Source: Tsukamurella paurometabola DSM 20162 (GTDB lineage: Bacteria; Actinomycetota; Actinomycetes; Mycobacteriales; Mycobacteriaceae). From it: DNA of 64,000 nt. Positions 1 to 7,538 of the stretch are shown one piece after another. Location: the NCBI RefSeq assembly GCF_000092225.1, contig NC_014158.1:3038001-3102000 (forward strand), in the 5' to 3' direction. Position 1 is the stretch's first letter; the number at the start of each line of letters is the position of its first letter. The translations under genes and the position numbers were made by a program. The notes below the pieces were generated by a model. The model was not told the DNA's origin. It ran no database searches and worked only from the letters and a program-made list of their open reading frames with translations.

Positions 1-2
1 TT

Positions 3-878
3 GGCCCCGTCGAGGGCCGCAAGACCGTCGATGACGTGCAGTCCGGCGAGGGTGTCACCTTCCCCGAGGTCGATGAGGAGTGGATCACCGTGTCCGGCGG
101 CCCCACCGGCGAGGTCCGCACCCGTATCGTCCGGCCGAAGGGTGCGACCGGCGTGCTGCCGGTGATCTTCTTCATTCACGGCGCGGGCTGGGTGTTCGGC
201 AATGCCCACACCCACGATCGCCTCGTCCGCGAGCTCGTCGTGGGAACCGGCGCGGCAGCGGTCTTCCCCGAGTACGACCTCTCCCCCGAGGCGCGGTACC
301 CGATCGCGATCGAGCAGAACTACACCGTGGCGCAGTGGGTCGTGAAGTCGGGCGCCGAGAAGAACCTCGACGGCGCTCGTATTGCCGTGGCCGGCGATTC
401 GGTGGGTGGCGATATGTCCGCAGTGCTCGCGTTGCAGGCCAAAGCCCGCGGCGATGTGAAGCTGGCGGCGCAGGTCCTGCTGTACCCCGTGGTCGATGCG
501 AACTTCGACACCGAGTCGTATCGGGAGTTCGCCGAGGGGTACTTCCTGCGCCGCGACGCCATGCAGTGGTTCTGGGATCAGTACACGACCGACGAGGCGC
601 AGCGCGCCGAGATCTTCGCATCGCCTCTGAACGCGACGGTCGAGCAGCTCACCGACCTGCCGCCGGCCACCATCATCACTGCCGAGGCCGATGTACTGCG
701 CGACGGCGGTGAGGCCTACGCCGCCAAACTCCGCGAGGCCGGCAACGAGGTGACCGCCGTGCGGATCGGCGGCGTGATCCACGACTTCATGATGCTCAAC
801 GCCCTGCGGGAGACCCGCGGGGCGCAGGCGGGGATCGATCTGGCGGTGCTCGCCCTGCGCCGCGCGCTCGGCGTCTAG
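3..878 (+). CDS. alpha/beta hydrolase, HSL-type esterase (5' partial)
   Basis: This is a carboxylesterase of the hormone-sensitive-lipase family, probably cytoplasmic, hydrolysing short acyl esters. The frame is open back to base 3, so the true start probably lies outside the window. Numbering from an internal GTG at 36, the oxyanion motif HGAGW is at about residue 48, the nucleophile elbow GDSVGG has Ser122, and the rest of the triad is probably Asp219 (AEADVLRD) and His249 (IHDFM). Family members usually have some 60-90 residues before the HG motif, so roughly the first 15-40 residues appear to be missing. It ends 3 bp from the convergent aminotransferase. The substrate cannot be inferred. 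Confidence 0.88.
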   Translation, partial: GPVEGRKTVDDVQSGEGVTFPEVDEEWITVSGGPTGEVRTRIVRPKGATGVLPVIFFIHGAGWVFGNAHTHDRLVRELVVGTGAAAVFPEYDLSPEARYPIAIEQNYTVAQWVVKSGAEKNLDGARIAVAGDSVGGDMSAVLALQAKARGDVKLAAQVLLYPVVDANFDTESYREFAEGYFLRRDAMQWFWDQYTTDEAQRAEIFASPLNATVEQLTDLPPATIITAEADVLRDGGEAYAAKLREAGNEVTAVRIGGVIHDFMMLNALRETRGAQAGIDLAVLALRRALGV

Positions 879-881
879 CGG

Positions 882-2042
882 TCAGCGCCGAAACACCGGC
901 GCCAGCCGGTGCAGCGCCTCCTCGATCTCGGAGGTCGCCCCGGCGAAGCTGAGCCGGATGGTGCGATCACCCCGGGCCGTGTCGAAATCCAGGCCCGGGG
1001 TGATCGCCACCCCGGTCTCGTCGAGCACCGCGGCGCACCAGGCGAGCGAATCGTCGGTCAGGTGCCCGATATCGGCGTACGCGTAGAAGGCACCATCGGG
1101 CGGCGCCAGCTCGGTGACGCCGAGCTCCGCCAGCCCGGCCAGCACGATCTCCCGGTTCCGTGCGTACCCCGCCACATGACCGTCCAGTTCGGCGCGGGCC
1201 TCATCGGAGAACGCAGCGATCGCCGCATGCTGGCTGATCGCCGGCGGGCAGATGGTCATGTTCGCGGTGAGCCGCTCGACGGGCCGGCGCAGGTACTCGG
1301 GCAGCAGCATCCAACCGAGGCGCCATCCGGTCATCGCGAAATACTTCGACACCGAACCCATCACCACCTGCTCACGGGAGAACTCCCAGGCGCACGCGGT
1401 GGTCCGACCGTAGCTCACGCCGTGGTAAATCTCGTCGGAGATGAGCAGCGTGCCGTGCGCCTCGCACCAGCGCGCCAGATCGGCCAGTTCCGACGGTGCC
1501 AGAATCGTTCCGGTGGGGTTCGCCGGGCTCGCCACGATGAGCCCCTTCGGCGGTGTTTCGAGTGCCTCCAACATCGCCACGGTGGGCTGGTACCGGGTTT
1601 CCGCACCGCAGTCGAGCTCGATCACGGTGCAGCCCAGGGCCTTCAGCGTGTCCCGGTAGGCGGGATACCCGGGCCGGGCCATGACGACGGTGTCGCCCCG
1701 ATCGAACGCGGCGAGGAACACCAGCGTGAACGCACCCGACGATCCGGTGGTCACCGCGACCGCCTCGGGCGACACGTCCAGGCCGTAGGTGCGAGCGTAG
1801 TGCGCGGCGATGGTCTCGCGCAGCGGTGCGATGCCCAACGATTCGGTGTACCCGAGCGGTCCAGCATCCAGCGCGGCATGCGCGGCCGCGAGCACCGGCT
1901 TCGGTGCACCGGCGCTGGGCTGTCCCGCCGCCAGCGAGATCACGTCGCCGTGGGTCTCGCGACGCCGCGCCGCTGCGGCCAGCACGTCCATGACGTGGAA
2001 CATCTCGACATCGGACCGGCGTGACTCCTGCATGCGGTCCAT
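882..2042 (-). CDS. class I/II pyridoxal-phosphate aminotransferase
   Basis: This is a fold-type I aminotransferase of 386 residues, a normal length for the AspC-like family. The PLP lysine is K233 in SVSKYFAMTGWRLGW. The motifs SPANPTGTI and SDEIYHG bind the cofactor phosphate and ring, and RTIRLSFA near the C-terminus should hold the arginine for the substrate carboxylate. The frame stays open upstream to 2336, but homology-like sequence begins only at the ATG at 2042 (or 2033), and a longer version would run into the divergent lipoprotein gene at 2140. The amino-acid specificity cannot be told from sequence alone. Confidence 0.9.
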   Translation of the reverse strand: MDRMQESRRSDVEMFHVMDVLAAAARRRETHGDVISLAAGQPSAGAPKPVLAAAHAALDAGPLGYTESLGIAPLRETIAAHYARTYGLDVSPEAVAVTTGSSGAFTLVFLAAFDRGDTVVMARPGYPAYRDTLKALGCTVIELDCGAETRYQPTVAMLEALETPPKGLIVASPANPTGTILAPSELADLARWCEAHGTLLISDEIYHGVSYGRTTACAWEFSREQVVMGSVSKYFAMTGWRLGWMLLPEYLRRPVERLTANMTICPPAISQHAAIAAFSDEARAELDGHVAGYARNREIVLAGLAELGVTELAPPDGAFYAYADIGHLTDDSLAWCAAVLDETGVAITPGLDFDTARGDRTIRLSFAGATSEIEEALHRLAPVFRR

Positions 2043-2139
2043 CGTTTCATGGGCTTTCCGCCGCACCGGGAACCATGACCCCCTAGATTTCACGCGTGGG
2101 CTTCCGCACGTTGGTTCGCGCGCCGTAGCGTCCGAACGT

Positions 2140-2959
2140 ATGACCACGCACGGCACCATCGGACGCCGCTCCGCCCTGGCCGGCCTACTCGCGGCGGGCG
2201 CGGGAGCCGCACTCGCGGGCTGCGGCAGCGCACAGAATCCTGCCCCCCGCGGATCTTTCGGCCCCCTATCCCGTGGACGGCCGCACTCCGCTGACCGCGG
2301 GCCCCGGCAAGAAGTGGGACATCGAGGGGAACGCACAGCGGTTCACCGGTAACACCTTCGTCAGCCCCATCCCGCAGAACTCCGCGTTCTTCCGCGCGGA
2401 GAACCAGGCGCAGCGGCTGGTGCGCGAATCCCGGTTCCGTGATCACTTCGCTCTGCTTCCGCACAACAGCATGCACATGACGGTGTTCGAGGGCGTCAAC
2501 CAGAGCCAGCTCGGCACCCCCGACTGGCCGGCGTGGTTGGCGGGCAAAGAGATGCAGGCCGCACATGTCGCAGTGCTGGACGCGGTGACGCGGGCGAACA
2601 TCGTCGCGCCGCGGCCGATCACGATGCGTGTCGATGGACTGGTTCAGCCGCTGTCGAAGGGATTCGGCGTGAAACTGGTGAGCGTCGACGCCGCCACCGA
2701 GACCGCGCTGCGGGACTTCCGGCGCCGCATGCAGGACCTGCTGCAGATGGCTTCGAAGGGGTTCGACACGTACACCTTCCACTCCACGCTGGGCTACCGG
2801 CTGGTGGAGCAGGCGGCCGAGGAGAACGACGCATCGCAGACCTTGCAGAAGCAGGTCCTGGACCTGTTCACCGGCGACGCCGCGACCGTCACCGTCGATC
2901 CGGTGGCGATGAACATCTTCGACGATATGCTCGCCTTCCCGCAGCTCCGGGTGCTCTAG
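2140..2959 (+). pseudogene. DUF1868-like 2H phosphoesterase lipoprotein, frameshifted
   Basis: The ATG at 2140 opens a lipoprotein leader with twin arginines (GRRSALAG) and lipobox LAGC, pointing to Tat export and lipid anchoring. After about 37 codons the natural continuation, PADLSAPYPVDGRTP, lies in the +1 frame. That frame then runs to the stop at 2957-2959 and contains GKKWDIEGNAQRF, the first H-x-T motif MHMTVFEG and the second HSTLGY. Two HxT/S motifs are the hallmark of 2H phosphoesterases, and the overall sequence resembles DUF1868. The shift falls at a run of six C (2243-2248); five C would restore one open frame of about 272 codons. It is either a real pseudogene or a homopolymer base-calling error. 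The stop overlaps the convergent stop of the next gene. Confidence 0.75.
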
Positions 2960-4104
2960 CGCGTCGGACGGGTCAGGAAGGCCACCACTTCGCGGCCGAT
3001 CCGGGTGATCACCACCGTGATCGGCCGAGTGCCCTGGAGTTTGAGCTTCCTCCGCAGCACGTCGGGGTCGACTCCAGCGCCGCGGGTGAGGATCTCGACG
3101 GCACCCACATCACGGGCACGGAGCTCGGCACGGAGCGACTTCTCGGTGAATTTCAGCGAGTCGAGGATCTCGAATCCCCGCTCACCGTCGGGCACCACAT
3201 CGCCGGTGAGGTAGGCGATGTGCGGATCGATCTGCCACAGATCGTGCTTCGCCGCGTAGTGCCGCACCAGTCCCGCGCGGATCACGGCACCGTCGGGTTC
3301 GATGAGGAACCGCCCCGGCTCCCCCGGATCCACATCGTGCGGATCGTTGGAGAACACCTCGAATCCGCCGCCGTCGCGCAGCACCGACGCGCGCGTCAGG
3401 CCGGGGACCGCGACCGGGCCCGACCACAGGCACGCCTCGCGGACCCCGCCGTCGAGGGAGACGATCTCGACCTCCCCGTCGAATCCCTTGCGGCGCAGCC
3501 CCTCGTAGTCGATCCCCGGCGCGGTCTTGACCGCCAACGACCTTCCCGCATAGGTGGCCCGCAACTCCGACAACGCGGGCGACATCTGCTCCGGATCCAC
3601 GATCCGGCGCCCGCCCGCGCGCCGCGCGGGATCGGCGATCACCACATCGGCGGTCGACGTGGGTGCGAGCGCATCGGCCATGAAGACCAGCGCGCGCGGC
3701 ACGTTGTGCGCCGCCATCCGGGCGCGCAGCGGATCCAGATCACTGCCCACCACCCGCGGGCACACCTGCACCAGCGCCTGGAGCTCGGCGCCGATGGAGC
3801 AGGTCACGTCATGCACCGACAACCACGCCAGGCGCCGCGCACGGTGCTCGGCGACCGCCGAGGGCGTTGCCTGCTGTACCGCCTCGTCGGTGAGCAGCCA
3901 ACCATCGACATCGCGCAACTTGGCTGCGGCCCGGCGCCGGGCCCGGACCTGTTCGATCACGGCGGGAGCGTGCTCGCCCGCGATCGCGCGAACCGTCGCC
4001 ACATCACCGATCAGCGACGCATCCGAGAGAACCAGGCGATCGGCGGCCGCGAGCGCTGCGCCACCCTCCGGCGTGCGCAGGAAGTCGAGGCCCGCCCTAT
4101 CCAC
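2956..4104 (-). CDS. class I SAM-dependent methyltransferase with THUMP-like C-terminal domain
   Basis: This 382-residue protein has an N-terminal helical region, a central Rossmann methyltransferase fold (CSIGAELQAL, then VVGSDLDPLRARMA for SAM binding and VVIADPARR as motif IV) and a C-terminal THUMP-like segment. DPARR resembles the DPPR/DPAR loops of RNA and lipid methyltransferases. It matches M. tuberculosis Rv3037c in position and type (from memory). The GTG start at 4104 directly abuts the TAG of the upstream methyltransferase, so the two are almost certainly co-transcribed and translationally coupled. The substrate is unknown; RNA is plausible given the THUMP-like part. Confidence 0.82.
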   Translation of the reverse strand: MDRAGLDFLRTPEGGAALAAADRLVLSDASLIGDVATVRAIAGEHAPAVIEQVRARRRAAAKLRDVDGWLLTDEAVQQATPSAVAEHRARRLAWLSVHDVTCSIGAELQALVQVCPRVVGSDLDPLRARMAAHNVPRALVFMADALAPTSTADVVIADPARRAGGRRIVDPEQMSPALSELRATYAGRSLAVKTAPGIDYEGLRRKGFDGEVEIVSLDGGVREACLWSGPVAVPGLTRASVLRDGGGFEVFSNDPHDVDPGEPGRFLIEPDGAVIRAGLVRHYAAKHDLWQIDPHIAYLTGDVVPDGERGFEILDSLKFTEKSLRAELRARDVGAVEILTRGAGVDPDVLRRKLKLQGTRPITVVITRIGREVVAFLTRPTR

Positions 4105-5067
4105 CTACTCGGGCTTGGTACCGGTGATCGCCAGGTTGTAGAAGAACTTGCGCGGCACCACACGGCGCAGCACGTTCTCGTCGAGCGCCGACAGCTTCTT
4201 CCAACCGCCGAATGCGAACCCGGCCCACCCGAAGCCCAACTTCTCGGGCGGTACGGCCGCCTCGAAGGTGCGCACCGGCCAGCCCAGGAAAGCTGCGGTG
4301 AACTCGTCGGTGGTGGCCTCCACGTTCACCGCGCCGGCGCGGGCGGCCATGGCCTCCATCTCGTCCGGATCGAAGGTGTGGATGTCGACCACCGCTTCGA
4401 GCGCCGCGGCGCGCGAGGATTCGTCGAGCTCCGCCTGCGGACGACGCCAGTCGGCCAGGAAGGGCAGTTTGGTGAGATTGGTGGTGGCCGCCCAGGTGAG
4501 CCGCCCCAGCCACCGCGCGTAGAAATCGCCGATGGTGGTCGGCTCTCCCGCGAACACGAACCGGCCACCGGGTTTGAGTACCCGAAGCACCTCGCGCAGC
4601 GACTGCTCCACATCCGGAATGTGGTGCAGCACGGCATGACCCACCACCAGGTCGAACGTATCGTCCTCGTACGGGATGGTCTCCGCATCGGCGACGCGGC
4701 CGTCCACCTGGTGGCCGAGGGCCTCGCCGTTGCGGAGCGCCACCTTCACCATGCCGGGCGAGAGGTCGGTCACCGAACCGGTCTCGGCGACACCGGCCGA
4801 CAGGAGGTTCAGCAGGAAGAAGCCGGTGCCGCAGCCCAGCTCCAGGGCGCGACCGTAGGGCTTCTCGTTCTCGCCGCCGGTGGCTGCCTCGAACCGGTCG
4901 CGGGCGTAGTCGATGCACCGCTCGTCGAAGCTGATGTGCCACTTCTCGTCGTAGGTCTCCGCCTCCCAGTCGTGGTAGAGCACCTGGGCGAGCTTCGTAT
5001 CAGAGAATGCGGCTTGAACCTCGTCCGCCGTGGCGTGCGGGTTCGGGGCCGGCTGCTGGTCGGTCAT
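4105..5067 (-). CDS. SAM-dependent methyltransferase (Methyltransf_11 type)
   Basis: This is a 320-residue class I methyltransferase. The SAM site is ALELGCGTGFFLLNLL, followed by GSVTDLSPGMVKVA, VADAETIPYEDDTFDLVVGH and LKPGGRFVFAGEP, the classic motifs I to post-III of small-molecule or lipid methyltransferases. It corresponds in position to Rv3038c of M. tuberculosis (from memory). It is the first gene of a two-gene unit with the THUMP-like methyltransferase, with zero spacing between them. No signal peptide or membrane segment is visible. The substrate is unknown. Confidence 0.85.
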   Translation of the reverse strand: MTDQQPAPNPHATADEVQAAFSDTKLAQVLYHDWEAETYDEKWHISFDERCIDYARDRFEAATGGENEKPYGRALELGCGTGFFLLNLLSAGVAETGSVTDLSPGMVKVALRNGEALGHQVDGRVADAETIPYEDDTFDLVVGHAVLHHIPDVEQSLREVLRVLKPGGRFVFAGEPTTIGDFYARWLGRLTWAATTNLTKLPFLADWRRPQAELDESSRAAALEAVVDIHTFDPDEMEAMAARAGAVNVEATTDEFTAAFLGWPVRTFEAAVPPEKLGFGWAGFAFGGWKKLSALDENVLRRVVPRKFFYNLAITGTKPE

Positions 5068-5142
5068 CTGAGCCTTTCGAAGATATTCCAGCCAAGGTTA
5101 CCGTCCGGTCAGGTCCGAACCCAACCCCGCTCCTCGCCCGTA

Positions 5143-5931
5143 TTACTTGCCGACGAACTTCGCCTTGCCCGGGCCGTTCTCCACGAACGAGGTCATACCG
5201 ATGGTGCGGTCCTCGGTGGCGAACAGGCCCGCGAACAGGTGCCGCTCGATGGCCAGGCCGGTGCTGAGGTCGGTGTCCAGGCCCTGGTCGATGGCCTGCT
5301 TGGCGGCGCGCAGCGCCTGCGAGGCGGCACCCGTGAACTGCTTCGCCCACGCGAGGGCGGCGTTGTAGACCTCGTCGGGGGCCACCACCTGGTCGACCAG
5401 GCCGATCTGCAGGGCCTCCTCGGCGTCGACGAACCGGCCGGTGAACACCATGTCCTTGGCCTTGGCCGGCCCGACCAGGCGAGCCAGGCGCTGGGTGCCG
5501 CCGCCGCCCGGGATCACGCCGAGCAGGATCTCCGGGACGCCCACCTTGGCGTTATCGCCGACGATGCGGCGATCCGCGCCGAGGGCCACCTCGAGGCCGC
5601 CGCCGAGGGCGTAGCCGGTGATCGCCGCGACGGTGGGCTTAGTGATCGTGGCGATCGCGGAGAGGCCTCCCTGTAGGCGCGCGATCGCCTCGCTCATGTC
5701 CGTGTAGCCCATCGCCTGCATCTCCTTGATGTCGGCGCCGGCCGCGAACACCTTGGGGCCGCCGAAGACCACCACGGCCTTGATGTCGTCACGCTTGTTG
5801 ACCTCGGCGGCGAGCTGAATGAGCTCGTCCTGGACCTGCCCGTTGATCGCGTTCATCGGGGGCCGGTTCAGCCGGATCGTCCCGATGCCGGGGTGCTCGT
5901 CGGAGGTGTCCAGGGTCACGAATTCAGTCAT
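5143..5931 (-). CDS. enoyl-CoA hydratase/isomerase (EchA17-like)
   Basis: This is a 262-residue crotonase that should hydrate 2-trans-enoyl-CoA in fatty-acid beta-oxidation. Visible features are the CoA/oxyanion loop FAAGADIKEM, GGGLEVALGADRR with the first catalytic glutamate, and PEILLGVIPGGGGTQRL with the second, so both acid/base glutamates are kept. The start at 5931 is set by MTEFVTLD and a GGTGG-like ribosome site; the frame continues upstream only as open antisense of the Nudix gene. It is syntenic with echA17 (Rv3039c, from memory). It lies 23 bp after the Nudix gene, so the two could be co-transcribed. Confidence 0.92.
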   Translation of the reverse strand: MTEFVTLDTSDEHPGIGTIRLNRPPMNAINGQVQDELIQLAAEVNKRDDIKAVVVFGGPKVFAAGADIKEMQAMGYTDMSEAIARLQGGLSAIATITKPTVAAITGYALGGGLEVALGADRRIVGDNAKVGVPEILLGVIPGGGGTQRLARLVGPAKAKDMVFTGRFVDAEEALQIGLVDQVVAPDEVYNAALAWAKQFTGAASQALRAAKQAIDQGLDTDLSTGLAIERHLFAGLFATEDRTIGMTSFVENGPGKAKFVGK

Positions 5932-5954
5932 GCCACCGGACGTTACCGTGCCCC

Positions 5955-6638
5955 TCAATAGATGGTGGAACCAGCCGCGTACTCGGCGTACCCGGGGAAC
6001 CGACGGTCCTCGCGCGTCATCCCGTCGGTGATGGCCACCGGCGTCAGATCCGCGCTCTCCGCGGCCCAGCCCAGTGCGTCCTCGACGGTCTCGAAGGGCA
6101 GCAGCTGGAACAACTGCGAATAGGTGGGCGCCATCAGTTTGTGCTCGCCCGCGAGCCAGGAATCGATCGAGGCGCGCGGGCTCGACCAGCCCGCCGACAC
6201 CGCCTCGGTGGTCCGGCAGTCGGCCTCCTGCCCCGCGGGCAGCGCGGCGAGGTAGAACATGGTGTCGTAGCGCCGCGGCCGTCCGGGCGGGGTGATCCAG
6301 CGCGACAGCGGCACCAGATCGTCGGGATCGAGACGCACCCCGCACTCCTCCATCGTCTCCCGTGCCGCGGTCACGGTGAGGTCGCCGTCGTCGGCGGGTT
6401 CGATGCCGCCGCCCGGGAACACCGTCACGTCGGGCGCGAACTCCATCCCGCTCGCCCGGTGCTGCAAGAACACCTCCAGACCCGACGGTGCGGTCCGCAA
6501 CAGCACGACGGTGGCCGCCGGCCGGATCGGGACGTCGGCCAGTGAGCGGGGGTGATGGGCACCTTGACCACGACCGCCCGCCGACGATCCAGCACCGCTT
6601 TCGTGGCCCTGCGAAGGCACTGCGCCGGAGCCGCTCAT
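5955..6638 (-). CDS. NUDIX hydrolase (NUDT19-like)
   Basis: This 227-residue protein has a Nudix fold that would cleave nucleoside-diphosphate-linked substrates, possibly acyl-CoA. The Nudix box is recognisable as GGGIEPADDGD followed by RETMEECGV, with the usual REUxEE metal ligands. The glutamate normally seven residues before RE is a glycine, as happens in divergent members. The first 30 residues are Gly/Ser/His-rich and look disordered. The ATG overlaps the stop of the upstream ABC ATPase by 4 nt (ATGA). It corresponds to Rv3040c in position (from memory). The neighbouring enoyl-CoA hydratase makes a CoA-related substrate plausible but unproven. Confidence 0.86.
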   Translation of the reverse strand: MSGSGAVPSQGHESGAGSSAGGRGQGAHHPRSLADVPIRPAATVVLLRTAPSGLEVFLQHRASGMEFAPDVTVFPGGGIEPADDGDLTVTAARETMEECGVRLDPDDLVPLSRWITPPGRPRRYDTMFYLAALPAGQEADCRTTEAVSAGWSSPRASIDSWLAGEHKLMAPTYSQLFQLLPFETVEDALGWAAESADLTPVAITDGMTREDRRFPGYAEYAAGSTIY

Positions 6639-7489
6639 GCCTGCAACCGCCGGCGACCGGGGCGCGCGGCCCTCCGGGCGAAGTAGCGGCCGTCCACCTC
6701 GTCGAGCAGGATGCGCTGGCTGAAGGTCTCCGACAACACCTCCGAGGTGAGCACGTCCCCAAGCAGGCCCTGCGCCACCACGCCACCCTCCTTGAGCAGC
6801 AACGCGTGGGTGAAGCCCGGGGGGATCTCCTCGACGTGATGGGTCACCAGCACCGTGGCCGGGGCGTCGGGATCGTGGGCGAGGGTATCGAGCCGCGCGA
6901 CCAGTTCCTCACGGCCGCCGAGGTCGAGTCCCGCGGCAGGCTCGTCGAGCAGCATCAGCTCGGGATCGGTCATCAGCGCGCGGGCGATGAGCACCCGCTT
7001 GCGCTCGCCCTCGGAGAGCGTGCCGAATCGGCGGTTCGCGAGGTGCTCGGCGCCCATCGACTCGAGCACGTCGACAGCACGGCCGATGTCGACCTCGTCG
7101 TACTTCTCGCGCCACCGGCCGAGCACCGCGTACCCGGCGGAGACCACCAGGTCGGTCACCAGCTCATCGTCGGGGACACGTGAAGCCAGGGCCGCGGAGC
7201 ACACGCCGATCCGGGCGGTGAGATCCTGCACCACGGTCTTCCCGAGCACCTCACCGAGGATGTGCGCACGCCCCGACGTGGGGAACACCTGCGCGGAGGC
7301 CAACCGCATGAGCGAGGTCTTACCGGCACCGTTGGGACCGATCACCACCCAGCGCTCGTCGAGCTCGACGCGCCAGTCGATCGGCCCCACCAGCGTGCGG
7401 CCGTCGCGGGTGAGGAGCACGTCGGCGAAGTCGATCAACAGGTCCTGATCGGGAACGGAGGCGGCGGCGGAAGCGGCGGGGTCGGACAC
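6635..7489 (-). CDS. ABC-type ATPase, ModF/stand-alone class
   Basis: This is a 284-residue ABC nucleotide-binding domain with Walker A GPNGAGKT, signature LSEGERKR, Walker B LMLLDEPAAGLD and H-loop TH. No membrane-spanning partner lies nearby, so its transport role is unknown; it matches Rv3041c of M. tuberculosis in position. The start chosen is the GTG at 7489 (VSDPAAS), which has a GGATGGAGA ribosome site just upstream. An ATG at 7639 is in frame but would overlap the divergent glgX and adds low-complexity sequence. It is the first gene of a run ATPase-Nudix-echA with overlapping or closely spaced ends. Confidence 0.87.
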   Translation of the reverse strand: MSDPAASAAASVPDQDLLIDFADVLLTRDGRTLVGPIDWRVELDERWVVIGPNGAGKTSLMRLASAQVFPTSGRAHILGEVLGKTVVQDLTARIGVCSAALASRVPDDELVTDLVVSAGYAVLGRWREKYDEVDIGRAVDVLESMGAEHLANRRFGTLSEGERKRVLIARALMTDPELMLLDEPAAGLDLGGREELVARLDTLAHDPDAPATVLVTHHVEEIPPGFTHALLLKEGGVVAQGLLGDVLTSEVLSETFSQRILLDEVDGRYFARRAARPGRRRLQA

Positions 7490-7538
7490 ATCTCCATCCT
7501 GCCCCACGGCGACCCCGCCGGGCGGGCAGGATGGTCCC

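Noticed and set aside
2533-5676. A 1047-codon open frame on the plus strand
   Set aside because: It lies antisense to two methyltransferase genes and part of echA. Its translation is rich in R, G and H without domains, as expected from GC-rich third positions.
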